From Mastigocoleus sp. MO_188.B34 (GTDB taxonomy: Bacteria > Cyanobacteriota > Cyanobacteriia > Cyanobacteriales > Nostocaceae): a stretch of 64,000 bases of DNA. Positions 56,360 through 64,000 of the stretch are shown here, in pieces. Both the position numbers and the translations under genes were made by a program. Positions within the stretch are counted from its first letter, which is position 1. The number at the start of each line of letters is the position of its first letter. The notes below the pieces were generated by a model, which worked only from the letters and a program-made list of their open reading frames with translations, made no database searches and was not told the DNA's origin. Location of the stretch: positions 1 through 64,000 of the forward strand of contig NZ_JASJDK010000020.1 in the NCBI RefSeq assembly GCF_030065675.1, given 5' to 3'.

Positions 56360-56399
56360 GCTATATCAACACTTCTACAAGGCTATATCAACACTTCTA
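56360..56399. repeat. 22-bp direct repeat upstream of the PIMT gene
   Basis: GCTATATCAACACTTCTA occurs twice (56360-56377 and 56382-56399), 22 bp apart, directly before the start codon of the methyltransferase. It could be a regulator-binding pair or a chance duplication; the second copy is 18 bp from the ATG. Confidence 0.6.
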
Positions 56400-56416
56400 G
56401 AAGACCTCGGAAATTT

Positions 56417-57163
56417 ATGGCTAGTTTTTTATTGTGTTTTTGTTTTTTACTTACCTACATGTCTAGCTATGCACTTGAATTCTCTTCCAACCCCCATGGA
56501 CTTGAGATAAACAAGTCCTATGCTGCAATAGATAAATTTGACTGGAAGCGTAGGCAAATGGTGAAATATCAGCTTCGTAATCGTGGTATAAAGGATAAAC
56601 GAGTTTTGGCAGCAATATCCAAAGTGCCTCGCCATGAATTTGTTGATTCATCTTTGAGGGATTTAGCCTACAGTGATAGTCCTTTACCGATCGGTCACAA
56701 TCAGACGATCTCTCAACCTTATATTGTTGCTTACATGACTGAAGCTGGAGAAATTTCTCCCAGTGATAAGGTGTTAGAAATCGGAACTGGTAGTGGATAT
56801 CAAGCAGCGGTATTAGGCGAGATCGCCAAAGAAGTCTATTCCATCGAGATTATTCCGCAGCTAGCTATTAAAGCGCGTCGAACCCTAAGCAGGTTAGGTT
56901 ACCAGAATATCCAAGTTAAAACTGGTGATGGATATCAAGGTTGGGTAGAAAATGCTCCTTATGATGCAATTATTGTTACTGCCGCTCCAGAAAGTATACC
57001 CAAGCCCTTAATCGAACAACTAGCAATTAATGGAAAGATGGTAATTCCAGTAGGTAAGAGCAATCAAGAAATATTTGTCTTGACCAAAACCCAAAATGGT
57101 ACCCTTAGTGAAAAAACCATCCCGGTTCGTTTCGTACCGATGAGAAGAAAATTCCTTCAATAG
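56417..57163 (+). CDS. pcm: Protein-L-isoaspartate O-methyltransferase with signal-like N-terminus
   Basis: 248 residues. The methyltransferase core starts at ~50: MVKYQLRNRGIKDKRVLAAI, VPRHEFVD, SPLPIGHNQTISQPYIVAYM, SAM-binding motif VLEIGTGSGYQAAVLGEI, and DAIIVTAAPESIPKPLIEQL. The enzyme repairs isoaspartyl residues in aged proteins. Residues 1-22 are strongly hydrophobic (SFLLCFCFLLTYMSSYAL) with no counterpart in E. coli Pcm, so this copy may be exported or anchored, odd because SAM is cytoplasmic. A start at the first Met of the core would give a normal cytoplasmic enzyme. Confidence 0.9.
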   Translation: MASFLLCFCFLLTYMSSYALEFSSNPHGLEINKSYAAIDKFDWKRRQMVKYQLRNRGIKDKRVLAAISKVPRHEFVDSSLRDLAYSDSPLPIGHNQTISQPYIVAYMTEAGEISPSDKVLEIGTGSGYQAAVLGEIAKEVYSIEIIPQLAIKARRTLSRLGYQNIQVKTGDGYQGWVENAPYDAIIVTAAPESIPKPLIEQLAINGKMVIPVGKSNQEIFVLTKTQNGTLSEKTIPVRFVPMRRKFLQ

Positions 57164-57171
57164 TAGGTAGT

Positions 57172-57315
57172 GTTCGTTTGGGAAGAAAATTAGCTGAATG
57201 GTTGTTAATTAGAAAGGAATTACGAGCTAGAAGTCTACTGCAACAACAAGCTAAGGAACGGTATCTGGAGTTTATCAAGGACAAGAATATTTTTCAGCAA
57301 TTTACAGCTTTTTGA
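57172..57315 (+). pseudogene. Coding-like remnant after pcm
   Basis: A 47-codon stretch ending in TGA reads VRLGRKLAEWLLIRKELRAR, then LLQQQAKERYLEFIKDKNIF and QQFTAF. It looks like a genuine, helical C-terminus but has no start and is in a different frame from pcm, whose stop is at 57161-57163. Probably the tail of a deleted gene. No family recognised. Confidence 0.4.
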
Positions 57316-57382
57316 AAGAAGGAACCGGGAATTAAGAAACTTTCAAATAAAAACTTCAAATAAAAAATACATTACTTGTAAG

Positions 57383-57400
57383 GGCGCATTCCGGTGCGCC
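57383..57400. repeat. Hairpin of a dispersed palindromic repeat
   Basis: GGCGCA (57383-57388) and TGCGCC (57395-57400) with loop TTCCGG, flanked by TTACTTGTAA and TTACTGGTAA, so the palindrome is larger and degenerate. This GGGCGCA...TGCGCC pattern is frequent between genes in Nostocales. Confidence 0.6.
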
Positions 57401-57556
57401 ATTACTGGTAATAACATCACAATCCTGCTAAACAAAATAATGGCTTGAATAACTCAGTCACCTGATCGTCACTATTGGTAATCAATTTTAATCATGAAAT
57501 GAAGTGAAATCTTCTAAGATAACTTACAACCAAATAAATCTCTATTCCATAAACTG

Positions 57557-58213
57557 ATGCTTTTGAACTACAAAATCATATACTCCGCAAGGAAAACTAT
57601 TGCTTTAGAGATTAATCAAGAAGGTCTAACTATCAGAGCACCCCAAAGAACTCCAAAAGAGGTGATTCATAATTTAATCAAAGAAAAAGAATCTTGGATC
57701 GATAAAAAGCTAAAGAATTGGGAGAGCAAAAAGCTACAAAATAACAATTTATACCAAAATACTACTAATCAAATCTGGCTCAAAGGTAGCCAATTTAATT
57801 TAAGAACTGATAGCAATGTAAATGATTATCTCATCCAAGATAATAATAAAACTATATTATTTAATAATAATTTTTTTGAGTTCGATAGATTATACGAAAA
57901 AGAGTTAAGCACCTACATCAGACCAAAAATCATTTTGTTTAGTCAGAAACTTCAAGTAGAAGTTAATACAATTAGGATTAAAAAACTTAAAAGTAGATGG
58001 GGCTCTTGCTCATCTAAAAAGAATCTCAATTTCAATTTATCTTTAATAAAAACTCCTACATTTATTATTGACTATGTTATTGCTCATGAAGTATCTCATC
58101 TAAAAGAGATGAATCATTCACCTGCCTTTTGGGAAGTCGTAGAAAGTATATACCCTAAATACAAAGAGGCCAAAATATGGTTGAAGAAAAATGGAAGATA
58201 TTGGATTAACTAA
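57557..58213 (+). CDS. YgjP-like M48/DUF45 metallopeptidase
   Basis: 218 residues. The zinc motif HEVSH in DYVIAHEVSHLKEMNHSPAF lies at ~177-196, with KLKSRWGSCSSKKNLNFNLS before it and FWEVVESIYPKYKEAKIWLK after, exactly the YgjP/DUF45 (WLM-like) layout. The N-terminal ~90 residues are a beta-rich domain with IRAPQRTPKEVIHNLIKEKE. No signal peptide. Cellular role unknown; sometimes linked to restriction systems, but none is near here. Confidence 0.88.
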   Translation: MLLNYKIIYSARKTIALEINQEGLTIRAPQRTPKEVIHNLIKEKESWIDKKLKNWESKKLQNNNLYQNTTNQIWLKGSQFNLRTDSNVNDYLIQDNNKTILFNNNFFEFDRLYEKELSTYIRPKIILFSQKLQVEVNTIRIKKLKSRWGSCSSKKNLNFNLSLIKTPTFIIDYVIAHEVSHLKEMNHSPAFWEVVESIYPKYKEAKIWLKKNGRYWIN

Positions 58214-58846
58214 TAAGGAAAACATCAGATTTAGATAATCTCATATAAACTAAACAACCAAAAAATGAAGATGGTGTAAGAAGAATTCCAAAGTAGGATA
58301 TATAAATTAATCCTATCTGAATTAAAGTAAATGGTGAAATAGTCAGAGGTATAAGATTATATTTGTCAATTACTTGTAACGAAAATTTCTATTTGTGAGT
58401 CAGTACAGCATTAGAATTGTAACTTAATACTATCCTTTAAATCCTTCAAACCCTTACAAAAAGCATATTTATAAGCTTTACATAACTACAATTAAAATCA
58501 AAAAACTGTTTATAGGTTGATAACACATTGATAGTTGCCAAAATGGCAACAATTTAATTTGTAAACCAGATACTCTTTATATATACGCGTTCTTGTGCAA
58601 ATATTCCTAATTTCCCCGACAAACTGTTGGGGTATTTTTATCTCTATCGTGTACTAAATCATCCTTGGAGAAAGCGAGAAACTAGTTAGATCTTTAAGAC
58701 TAGTAGCTAAAGTGCAGCACTGTGGGTACCAGGGAGCAATAGGAGATAGCAGTAAACAAAAACCCAATCATCAAAATGTAAATTTTGAGAATACGAACGC
58801 TAAAATCGAGAAGAACCAATCATTGATAATTAAATATTTTCCCGTA
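58214..58846. terminator. Spacer with an intrinsic terminator at 58614-58640
   Basis: CCCCGAC-AAACT-GTTGGGG followed by TATTTTTAT is a strong rightward terminator, 400 bp after the YgjP gene and 207 bp before the PSII S4 gene. A second tight hairpin GTTGCCA-AAA-TGGCAAC lies upstream at 58537-58553, with TATATATA nearby, so the 80-base interval could be a short non-coding transcript. The rest is AT-rich with no coding frame. Confidence 0.5.
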
Positions 58847-59626
58847 ATGTTGCCAAGAGAAGAATTGTTAAAAGGTGTTGAAAATCGAGAAACTGTAGCT
58901 CGTGTAGTTGACCAAGCCGAGCAAGCAATAAAAACCTGGGAAATAGTTTTAACTGATTTTCTCTCACCACCAGAATTGGCAGAAATACGAGAAATTTTTC
59001 AACGTTTAACTGATGTAGAATTAGCTATTTGGGGTGGATATCCCCAAGCTGAACGCTGTAGAGTTGCGATCGCACGTTCCGATCTACCATTAGACCAATC
59101 TCAAGTTGAAGTTGCAGTATTGGATATTGCGGGTAATTTTCTGTTTGATACAGCAACCCACCGCGACTTTTTAGGTTCAATGTTGGGAACCGGAATAGTC
59201 CGGGAAAAAACGGGAGATATTATTGTTTTGGGGGAACGTGGAGCACAAGCAATAGTTGTGCCAGAAATGGTAGAGTTTCTAGAAATGAATTTGACTCAAG
59301 TACGTTCAGTTCCTGTCAAAACCCAACGTATAGACTTGAGTGAATTAAAAATTCGTCAACCAAAGAAAAAAGAAATGACTACTGTGGAAGCATCTTTACG
59401 ATTAGATGCTGTTGCATCTGCGGGTTTTGGAATGTCCCGCAGTAAGATGGTCGATCTAATCTCAGGTGGAGATGTACGGGTTAACTGGAAAGAAATATCT
59501 CAAGCAAGTTCTACGATCAAATCCGGCGATTTGATTGCTATACGCGGTAAAGGGAGATTAGAAATAGGAGATATTGCAGTTACGAAAAAACAACGTTACC
59601 GCGTGCAGATGACGAAGTATGTTTGA
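58847..59626 (+). CDS. Photosystem II S4 domain protein
   Basis: 259 residues from the ATG at 58847, the length and start expected for the family (MLPREELLKGVENRETVARV); the frame is open upstream but that part is unlike any family. The C-terminal S4 RNA-binding module is RLDAVASAGFGMSRSKMVDL, then ISGGDVRVNWKEISQASSTI. The middle (IWGGYPQAERCRVAIARSDL) is typical of the YlmH-related cyanobacterial protein needed for photosystem II accumulation. Followed by repeats. Confidence 0.92.
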   Translation: MLPREELLKGVENRETVARVVDQAEQAIKTWEIVLTDFLSPPELAEIREIFQRLTDVELAIWGGYPQAERCRVAIARSDLPLDQSQVEVAVLDIAGNFLFDTATHRDFLGSMLGTGIVREKTGDIIVLGERGAQAIVVPEMVEFLEMNLTQVRSVPVKTQRIDLSELKIRQPKKKEMTTVEASLRLDAVASAGFGMSRSKMVDLISGGDVRVNWKEISQASSTIKSGDLIAIRGKGRLEIGDIAVTKKQRYRVQMTKYV

Positions 59627-59633
59627 TAGGGGA

Positions 59634-59720
59634 TTGGTAATGAGTAATGAGTAATGAGTAATGAGTAATGAGTAATGAGTAATGGGTAATGAGTAATGGG
59701 TAATGGGTAATGGGTAATGG
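59634..59720. repeat. Heptameric short tandem repeat (GAGTAAT/GGGTAAT)
   Basis: About eleven consecutive 7-bp units, mostly GAGTAAT then GGGTAAT, directly after the PSII S4 gene. This is the classical STRR class of filamentous cyanobacteria; the copy number is likely variable between strains. Shorter runs occur at 12961-12990 and 53555-53573. Confidence 0.85.
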
Positions 59721-59777
59721 GGACAGACAATAATCAAAATTCTGACTCCTAACTCCTGACTCCTAACTCCTGACTCC

Positions 59778-59889
59778 TGCTGTGCTTACGCCCCACTTAC
59801 GTTAACGCCGTAGGCGCGGTCTGTCCTGACTTCTGCTGTGCTTACGCCCCACTTACGTTAACGCCGTAGGCGCGGTCTGTCCTGACTTC
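59778..59889. repeat. Perfect 56-bp tandem duplication
   Basis: The 56-bp unit beginning TGCTGTGCTTACGCCCCACT occurs twice without a mismatch (59778-59833, 59834-59889). It contains GTTAACGCCGTAGGCGCGGT, related to the mosaic repeats elsewhere. It is preceded by short CTCCTAA/CTCCTGA direct repeats. Recent duplication is implied by perfect identity. Confidence 0.8.
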
Positions 59890-59896
59890 TGACTCC

Positions 59897-60673
59897 TTAC
59901 GCTTTAAACTGTTTTTCCAAAATATTAACCAAGGTTTCCCGAGGTAGAAATCTTGGCATATTTACTATGATTTTACCGAGGGCTCCTGCACTTACAACTG
60001 TGGATTTATCTTCTTTTAAAGCTTTGAGGGTGTTACTTACAACTTCTTCTGGGGTAGAAACCTTACTGGTTTTACCTGTAAAGGAACTAGGGAAATTAGC
60101 TTCTTCAAAAAAGTTTGTTTCTGTAGGACCGGGACAAACTACAATTACGCGCACTCCATACTGACGATTTTCAGCCCAAAGTGATTCGCTAAAACTTAGT
60201 ACGAATGCTTTCGTTGCTGCATAAACTGATAGGTATGGTATTGGTTGAAATCCAGCGATCGAAGAAACATTAATGATATTTCCTGAACGACGCTGCTGCA
60301 TTTGAGGGAGAAATTTATGGGTTAAATCCATTAGTGCAATAATATTAAGCTGCACCATTTTGATTTGTCTTTCTCCATCTGTCTGAGCAAATTCACCATA
60401 ATCTCCAAAACCTGCATTATTAATTAAGGTATCTACGGCTATCCCTTTCGATTGAACAGTTTCAAATAGCTCTTGGGTCGCTGATGGTGCAGTTAAGTCT
60501 TTGACTATAACCTCCACTTGGATTTTATGCTGTTCTTGCAATTGAAAAGCCAGTTTATTGAGTTTTTCCTCAGAACGAGCAACAATAATCAAATTCTCTT
60601 TTTTTGCTGCAAGTTCTCGAGCAAAAGCTTCACCAATACCACCGGATGCACCAGTAATTAAAGTTGTAGGCAT
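59897..60673 (-). CDS. SDR family oxidoreductase
   Basis: 258 residues from the ATG at 60673 (a TTG two codons upstream is possible). Cofactor motif TGASGGIGEAFARELA, NNAG in LINNAGFGDYGE, catalytic Ser in NVSSIAGFQP, YxxxK in SVYAATKAFVLSFSE, then VVCPGPTETNFFEE. This is the classical short-chain dehydrogenase of the DltE/YqjQ type that reduces unknown carbonyls. Independent gene between a repeat block and tRNA-Val. Confidence 0.9.
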   Translation of the reverse strand: MPTTLITGASGGIGEAFARELAAKKENLIIVARSEEKLNKLAFQLQEQHKIQVEVIVKDLTAPSATQELFETVQSKGIAVDTLINNAGFGDYGEFAQTDGERQIKMVQLNIIALMDLTHKFLPQMQQRRSGNIINVSSIAGFQPIPYLSVYAATKAFVLSFSESLWAENRQYGVRVIVVCPGPTETNFFEEANFPSSFTGKTSKVSTPEEVVSNTLKALKEDKSTVVSAGALGKIIVNMPRFLPRETLVNILEKQFKA

Positions 60674-60877
60674 TTTCAATATTTTAGAAAGTGTTTATTA
60701 CAAAATATTAACTTCTCTAGAGTCGATATCTGCAAGAAATTATCCAGAGACTTAATTTATCTCGTGTCTCAGTGAATGTAAAGTTCTGAGAATCAAGTTT
60801 CTAAAATGAATTTTGAGAATAAAATTTTTATGGGTATTTGCTTCAGAGGATAAGTCGTGCTATTATTTGCAAGTCGC

Positions 60878-60951
<74 letters not shown>

Positions 60952-60991
60952 TTTTCTAGAGTGAAGTATATCTATTTAATTAGGAAATTCC

Positions 60992-61056
60992 TGTATGTTA
61001 ACTAATTAATTTCACTGTTAACACATTAGTGTCAACTGTTAACAAATTGTTGTCAC
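60992..61056. mobile_element. Candidate Tn7-like/CAST transposon end: three abutting 20-21 bp repeats
   Basis: Starting TGTATG at 60992, three units follow without gap: 60996-61015 (TGTTAACTAATTAATTTCAC), 61016-61036 (TGTTAACACATTAGTGTC then AAC) and 61037-61056 (TGTTAACAAATTGTTGTCAC). Pairwise they share about 16 of 20 bases. A terminal TGT followed by an array of ~20-bp TnsB-site-like repeats ending TGTCA is the pattern of Tn7-like and type V-K CRISPR-associated transposon ends. Distance to tRNA-Val is 40 bp. The rest of the element, if intact, would extend right beyond the window. Alternatively it is a decayed remnant. Confidence 0.55.
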
Positions 61057-61106
61057 AATTAATATTCTTGTATGTTACCACATCTTATCAAACTACCAGC
61101 CTAGGA

Positions 61107-61144
61107 AGTAATATCATTCCGGTGTAACCGGGACTGATATTACT
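61107..61144. terminator. Strong hairpin between the tRNA side and the CHAT gene
   Basis: AGTAATATCA (61107-61116) pairs perfectly with TGATATTACT (61135-61144), and inside CCGGT-GTA-ACCGG forms a second stem, giving a long bipartite hairpin. TTTG follows on the plus side. It sits 60 bp from the stop of the leftward CHAT gene and can end its transcript. Confidence 0.6.
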
Positions 61145-61203
61145 TTGATCGCGCAACCCGAACAAGAGTAAAGAGGTTTAGTAGGTTGACTTGCGGACTT
61201 CAA

Positions 61204-63654
61204 TCACTCAGCTTTCCCAATCACAGTAAAAGCAGCCCAATTTCTTGGATCGGGGTCGCCATCCCGAATCATGGTTAACATCGCTTCCCGCATTGCTTTA
61301 GCTTTATCAAATTTCTTTTCGTCAATGTTGGTATAAAAATGATTCATCAAAGTTGCGGTTTGACCGTCGGGAACTTTCCACAGGGAAACAACTAAAGTGG
61401 GAACGCCAGCAGCCATAAAAGCACGGGATAAACCAACAACTCCTTCTCCTTTGATATCACCCTTACCGGTATCACAAGCACTCAGGACTACTAATTCAGC
61501 TTGTAACTTTTGTTGGTTCGGTAAACCAAAACGTTCCATAATTTCCACAGTAGTGAGGAAACCATCTTCTTTACCGGAAGGAGTAAGAGCAATAGCACCA
61601 GCAGAACCAACAGCATTAGTATCATCAAGTAAACCGTGGGTAGCAAGGTGAATCAGTTTCGCAGATGCCATTTTTTGTACGATTGCTGATTCTGTTGCTT
61701 GGTCACCAATTAGAGCTTTTGTACCAAGCATTTGAGCAATATTGTTTGCTTCTTTCTCTGCACCAGGTAGTTGAGTAAGTGGTTCTAATTCTTTCCCGAC
61801 TCCTCCTTTAGGCATGGTAGGATTACCGACAATCAAAGCTTCTTTACCGCGAGGAAGAGTAGGTGTGTTTTGTTTTTGCTGTGCTTGTTGCTTTGGTTGG
61901 GTCAAACTCAGTGCTTGAATGGAAGGTGCAGTGAGGATAGTATGTTTTTCAATCAGGTATTTATCTTTTTCGTCTTGGAGTGCAACGAAGGGAACTAAAA
62001 ATAATTCTTGATGGGGAATGAAAATCACTCGTTGTTGTTCATCTTGGGGTAACAAGTCAGCAATGGGTTTTATCAGGAGTTGATGGAGTTGTTTTAAGCG
62101 GTTGGTCGAGTCGTCTTGAGAATTATCTTTTTTCCTAGGGGAATTATCGCTACCACGTCCTCTGACATCAAGCTGGTTTTTCCGAGTGATTTTTACCAGT
62201 TCTTGAAGAGAAATATTTTTGGGAAGAGGAACAGTACGGAATTGAATTTTTCCCTGAGGTGGAATCACCCAAACATAAATTTCATCTGGGGTTACTGAAT
62301 ATTCAACTAGGGTTGCATTTTGTTTGCGAGCAACTTGTTGAATTTGTGCAAGATTTGGAGCAGGGGGAATGATATTTTCCTTTAATTGAGGATTTCTGCT
62401 CTTGATTAATATTTCTACTAAAGCGCGGGTTCTTCCCCGTTCAGCAGTGATTAAAGCTTGATAGGGTTTCTTTTGAGCAACCTGGACTTGTTGTTGTAGA
62501 CGGTAAGTTACAGCTTGTGTGTCAAAAATATTTACTTTATTGGTATCTTGGTTACCTAAGTATGAACGGATGTTTTCCCAAATCGCAATTGCTTGGCGGA
62601 AGTTTTTTTCTGCGTTTTCATACTGTTTTAATTCCCTATAAATATCTCCTAGATTGTTCAGAGAAACAGCTTGACCAAAAGGATTAACGATTTCCTTATC
62701 GATAGCTAAAGATTGCTGGTAGTATCGAATCGCTTTGCGGTCATCCCCCAAACGGTAGTAAGCATTTCCCAGATTATTCAGAGATTGAGATTGACCCAAA
62801 GGATTACCGATTTCTTTAAAAATAGCTAAAGATTGCTCTTGGTATTGAATTGCTTTGCGGTAATCCCCCAAGCTATGGTGAGCAAGTCCCAGATTGAGCT
62901 GAGATTTAGCTTGACCCAAAGGATTACCGATTTCCTTAAAGATAGCTAAAGATTGCTCTTGGTATTGAATTGCTTTGCGGTAATTCCCCAAACGATAGTA
63001 TGCAATTCCCAGATTCATCAGAGAATTAGCTTGACCCGAAGGATTACCGATTTCCTTAAAAATAGCTAAAGATTGCTCTTGGTATTGAATTGCTTTGCGG
63101 TAATCCCCCAAGCTATAGTAAGGCATTCCCAGATTGAGTAAAGAATTAGCTTGAACCAAAGGATTATCGATTTCCTTATCAATTGCTAAAGATTGTTGGT
63201 GGTATTGAATTGCTTTGCGGTAATTCCCCAAACGATGGTAAGCAAGTCCCAGATTGGTCAGAGATTGAGCTTCACCCAAACGGTTTCTAATTCTCTTTGA
63301 GATAGCTAAAGATTGTTGGTGGTATTGAATTGCTTTGTGGTACTTCCCCAAATCACTGTGAACAGTTCCCAAATTCATCAGAGAATTAGCAATACCTTTG
63401 CGATTTCCAATTTCTCGATAAATAGCTAATGAATCCTCCCAAGATTTCAATGCTTGTTTAAATTGACTGATATTAAACTGTTTCCAACCTTGCTTTAATA
63501 ATCTGTTAGCTTCTGCTTTACGGTCATTTACTGTTTGAGCAACTGCGGTGGAATCTAAAAATTTCAGCTTTAAATTAACTCCCCAAGATTCAGAAATGCT
63601 TAGTGATGCGGTAATTAGGGCTAAGAGAAAATATTTATTCCAGTTTATATTCAT
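61204..63654 (-). CDS. CHAT protease-like protein with N-terminal TPR array
   Basis: 816 residues with a signal-like start (YFLLALITASLSISESW). Residues ~45-360 are about eight 40-residue TPR units (LGNYRKAIQYQEQSLAIFKE, then IGNPLGQAKSQLNLGLAHHS). The C-terminal CHAT domain (caspase-like, ~540-815) has its catalytic His in IHLATHGLLDD and Cys in VVLSACDTGKGD, then GLSRAFMAAGVPTLVVSLWK and NHFYTN. Predicted exported or anchored. CHAT-TPR proteins are frequent in filamentous cyanobacteria and linked to signalling or conflict systems. Possible cargo of the transposon-like end at 60992. Confidence 0.9.
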   Translation of the reverse strand: MNINWNKYFLLALITASLSISESWGVNLKLKFLDSTAVAQTVNDRKAEANRLLKQGWKQFNISQFKQALKSWEDSLAIYREIGNRKGIANSLMNLGTVHSDLGKYHKAIQYHQQSLAISKRIRNRLGEAQSLTNLGLAYHRLGNYRKAIQYHQQSLAIDKEIDNPLVQANSLLNLGMPYYSLGDYRKAIQYQEQSLAIFKEIGNPSGQANSLMNLGIAYYRLGNYRKAIQYQEQSLAIFKEIGNPLGQAKSQLNLGLAHHSLGDYRKAIQYQEQSLAIFKEIGNPLGQSQSLNNLGNAYYRLGDDRKAIRYYQQSLAIDKEIVNPFGQAVSLNNLGDIYRELKQYENAEKNFRQAIAIWENIRSYLGNQDTNKVNIFDTQAVTYRLQQQVQVAQKKPYQALITAERGRTRALVEILIKSRNPQLKENIIPPAPNLAQIQQVARKQNATLVEYSVTPDEIYVWVIPPQGKIQFRTVPLPKNISLQELVKITRKNQLDVRGRGSDNSPRKKDNSQDDSTNRLKQLHQLLIKPIADLLPQDEQQRVIFIPHQELFLVPFVALQDEKDKYLIEKHTILTAPSIQALSLTQPKQQAQQKQNTPTLPRGKEALIVGNPTMPKGGVGKELEPLTQLPGAEKEANNIAQMLGTKALIGDQATESAIVQKMASAKLIHLATHGLLDDTNAVGSAGAIALTPSGKEDGFLTTVEIMERFGLPNQQKLQAELVVLSACDTGKGDIKGEGVVGLSRAFMAAGVPTLVVSLWKVPDGQTATLMNHFYTNIDEKKFDKAKAMREAMLTMIRDGDPDPRNWAAFTVIGKAE
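62640..63480 (-). repeat. 120-bp intragenic tandem repeats (TPR-encoding)
   Basis: Within the CHAT gene about seven to eight 120-bp units encode TPRs. Several are near-identical at DNA level (AATTGCTTTGCGGTAATC with GATTGCTCTTGGTATTG recurs at 62845, 62965 and 63085), more similar than selection on protein requires. Copy number may therefore vary by recombination. Confidence 0.75.
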
Positions 63655-63784
63655 GAAAGTTATCCAAATCTGAGAAATTTTCTATATTTGAGGTGCAGAA
63701 ATCGGCTTTTGGAAAAGCTCGAACGACCCAGAAACCGAAAATTGATTACTTGCTTGTGAAATATTTGTGTAACTATATAAATTC

Positions 63785-64000
63785 CTAATCCCCAGACACC
63801 AAGCTAACTTTGTTCCCATCCTTATCAGGAGTGCAGAAATCATGACTTTCGATTTGCTCGATCTGCGCTTTCAACTCGGGGGAAGGATTTTCTACCGCAT
63901 ACATTTCCCGAAACACATCTGACCACAGTTCTTTGTCTGCAAAGTATTCAATTCGCGCTAAAACAATTTTTTCTCCCTTTACACCTTTAGCTTTCAATTT
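63785..64000 (-). CDS. C-terminal part of a gene continuing beyond the window
   Basis: At least 70 residues, open to the right edge: KGEKIVLARIEYFADKELWS, then VFREMYAVENPSPELKAQIE and SHDFCTPDKDGNKVSLVSGD at the C-terminus. The start lies outside or at the Met near the edge. No family recognised. It is in the same orientation as the CHAT-TPR gene, 130 bp upstream of it, so a common transcript is possible. Confidence 0.5.
   Translation of the reverse strand, partial: KLKAKGVKGEKIVLARIEYFADKELWSDVFREMYAVENPSPELKAQIEQIESHDFCTPDKDGNKVSLVSGD

Noticed and set aside
13310-59720. Heptameric and mosaic repeats as CRISPR arrays
   Set aside because: Heptamers are adjacent without spacers and the mosaic pieces are not evenly spaced; no cas gene in the window.
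61057-64000. A complete CAST element inside the window
   Set aside because: No tnsB, tnsC, tniQ, cas12k or CRISPR array is present; only one candidate end is seen.

Overview
The window is chromosomal DNA from a filamentous, probably heterocyst-forming (Nostocales) cyanobacterium. Evidence: the HIP1 octamer GCGATCGC recurs throughout (for example near 1155, 2812, 7797, 36627, 50030, 59065); the base composition is AT-rich; there are heptameric short tandem repeats of the GAGTAAT/GATTGGT type and GC-rich mosaic repeats between genes; and cyanobacterial families are present (photosystem II S4 protein, HemJ, a GUN4 domain, cyanobacteriochrome-type GAF domains, a group 2 sigma factor). No species can be assigned from the sequence alone.

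Layout. 1-3400: end of a membrane/OmpA-like gene, a dead histidine-kinase tail and two tandem MscS channels. 4000-25700: an unusually dense block of small general-stress genes, mostly single transcription units with AT-rich spacers: two YflT-like glycine-zipper proteins (one ending in DUF2382, one in ChaB), two CsbD proteins, Dps, an sll1863-type protein, DUF421, a group 2 sigma factor, TspO, a third MscS channel, a DAG-kinase-like lipid kinase, a response regulator, two DUF2294 proteins, a phage-holin-IV-like and a YqaE/Pmp3-like membrane protein, acidic/coiled-coil proteins, a glucose-dehydrogenase-like SDR and an ArsR regulator. 26500-29700: HemJ, a GFA-fold protein and an OpuC-type ABC pair with no visible binding protein. 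30500-33600: an EAD1-coiled coil-GUN4 protein followed by a HEAT-repeat membrane protein, a candidate conflict/signalling pair. 33600-44500: a transglutaminase-like DUF3857 protein, a 1027-residue multi-GAF sensor whose H-box histidine is serine, NUDIX, pgk, a universal stress protein and a 2OG-Fe(II) oxygenase. 44700-51600: a haem peroxidase with DUF4114, two tandem unannotated RNA-like units, a three-gene vWA operon, and an ECF41 sigma factor beside a carboxymuconolactone-decarboxylase gene with a matching ECF41 promoter. 51700-64000: M61 peptidase, BaiN-type flavoprotein, an apparently exported PIMT, a YgjP-like peptidase, PSII S4 protein, an SDR, tRNA-Val(GAC), and a CHAT-TPR protease-like protein.

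Most notable signals: (1) just 41 bp downstream of tRNA-Val(GAC) there are three abutting 20-21 bp repeats (TGTTAAC..ATT..TGTCAC-like) preceded by TGTA. This is the architecture of the end of a Tn7-like/CRISPR-associated (type V-K-like) transposon; if real, the CHAT-TPR gene is cargo and the rest lies beyond the window. (2) The EAD1-GUN4/HEAT pair, with two fresh in-frame duplications in the first gene. (3) The two-copy structured RNA candidate at 47425-47660. (4) The predicted ECF41 promoter. (5) The multi-cyanobacteriochrome-like sensor with a histidine-less H-box. (6) Several MITE-like elements with readable terminal repeats and, in two cases, perfect target duplications.
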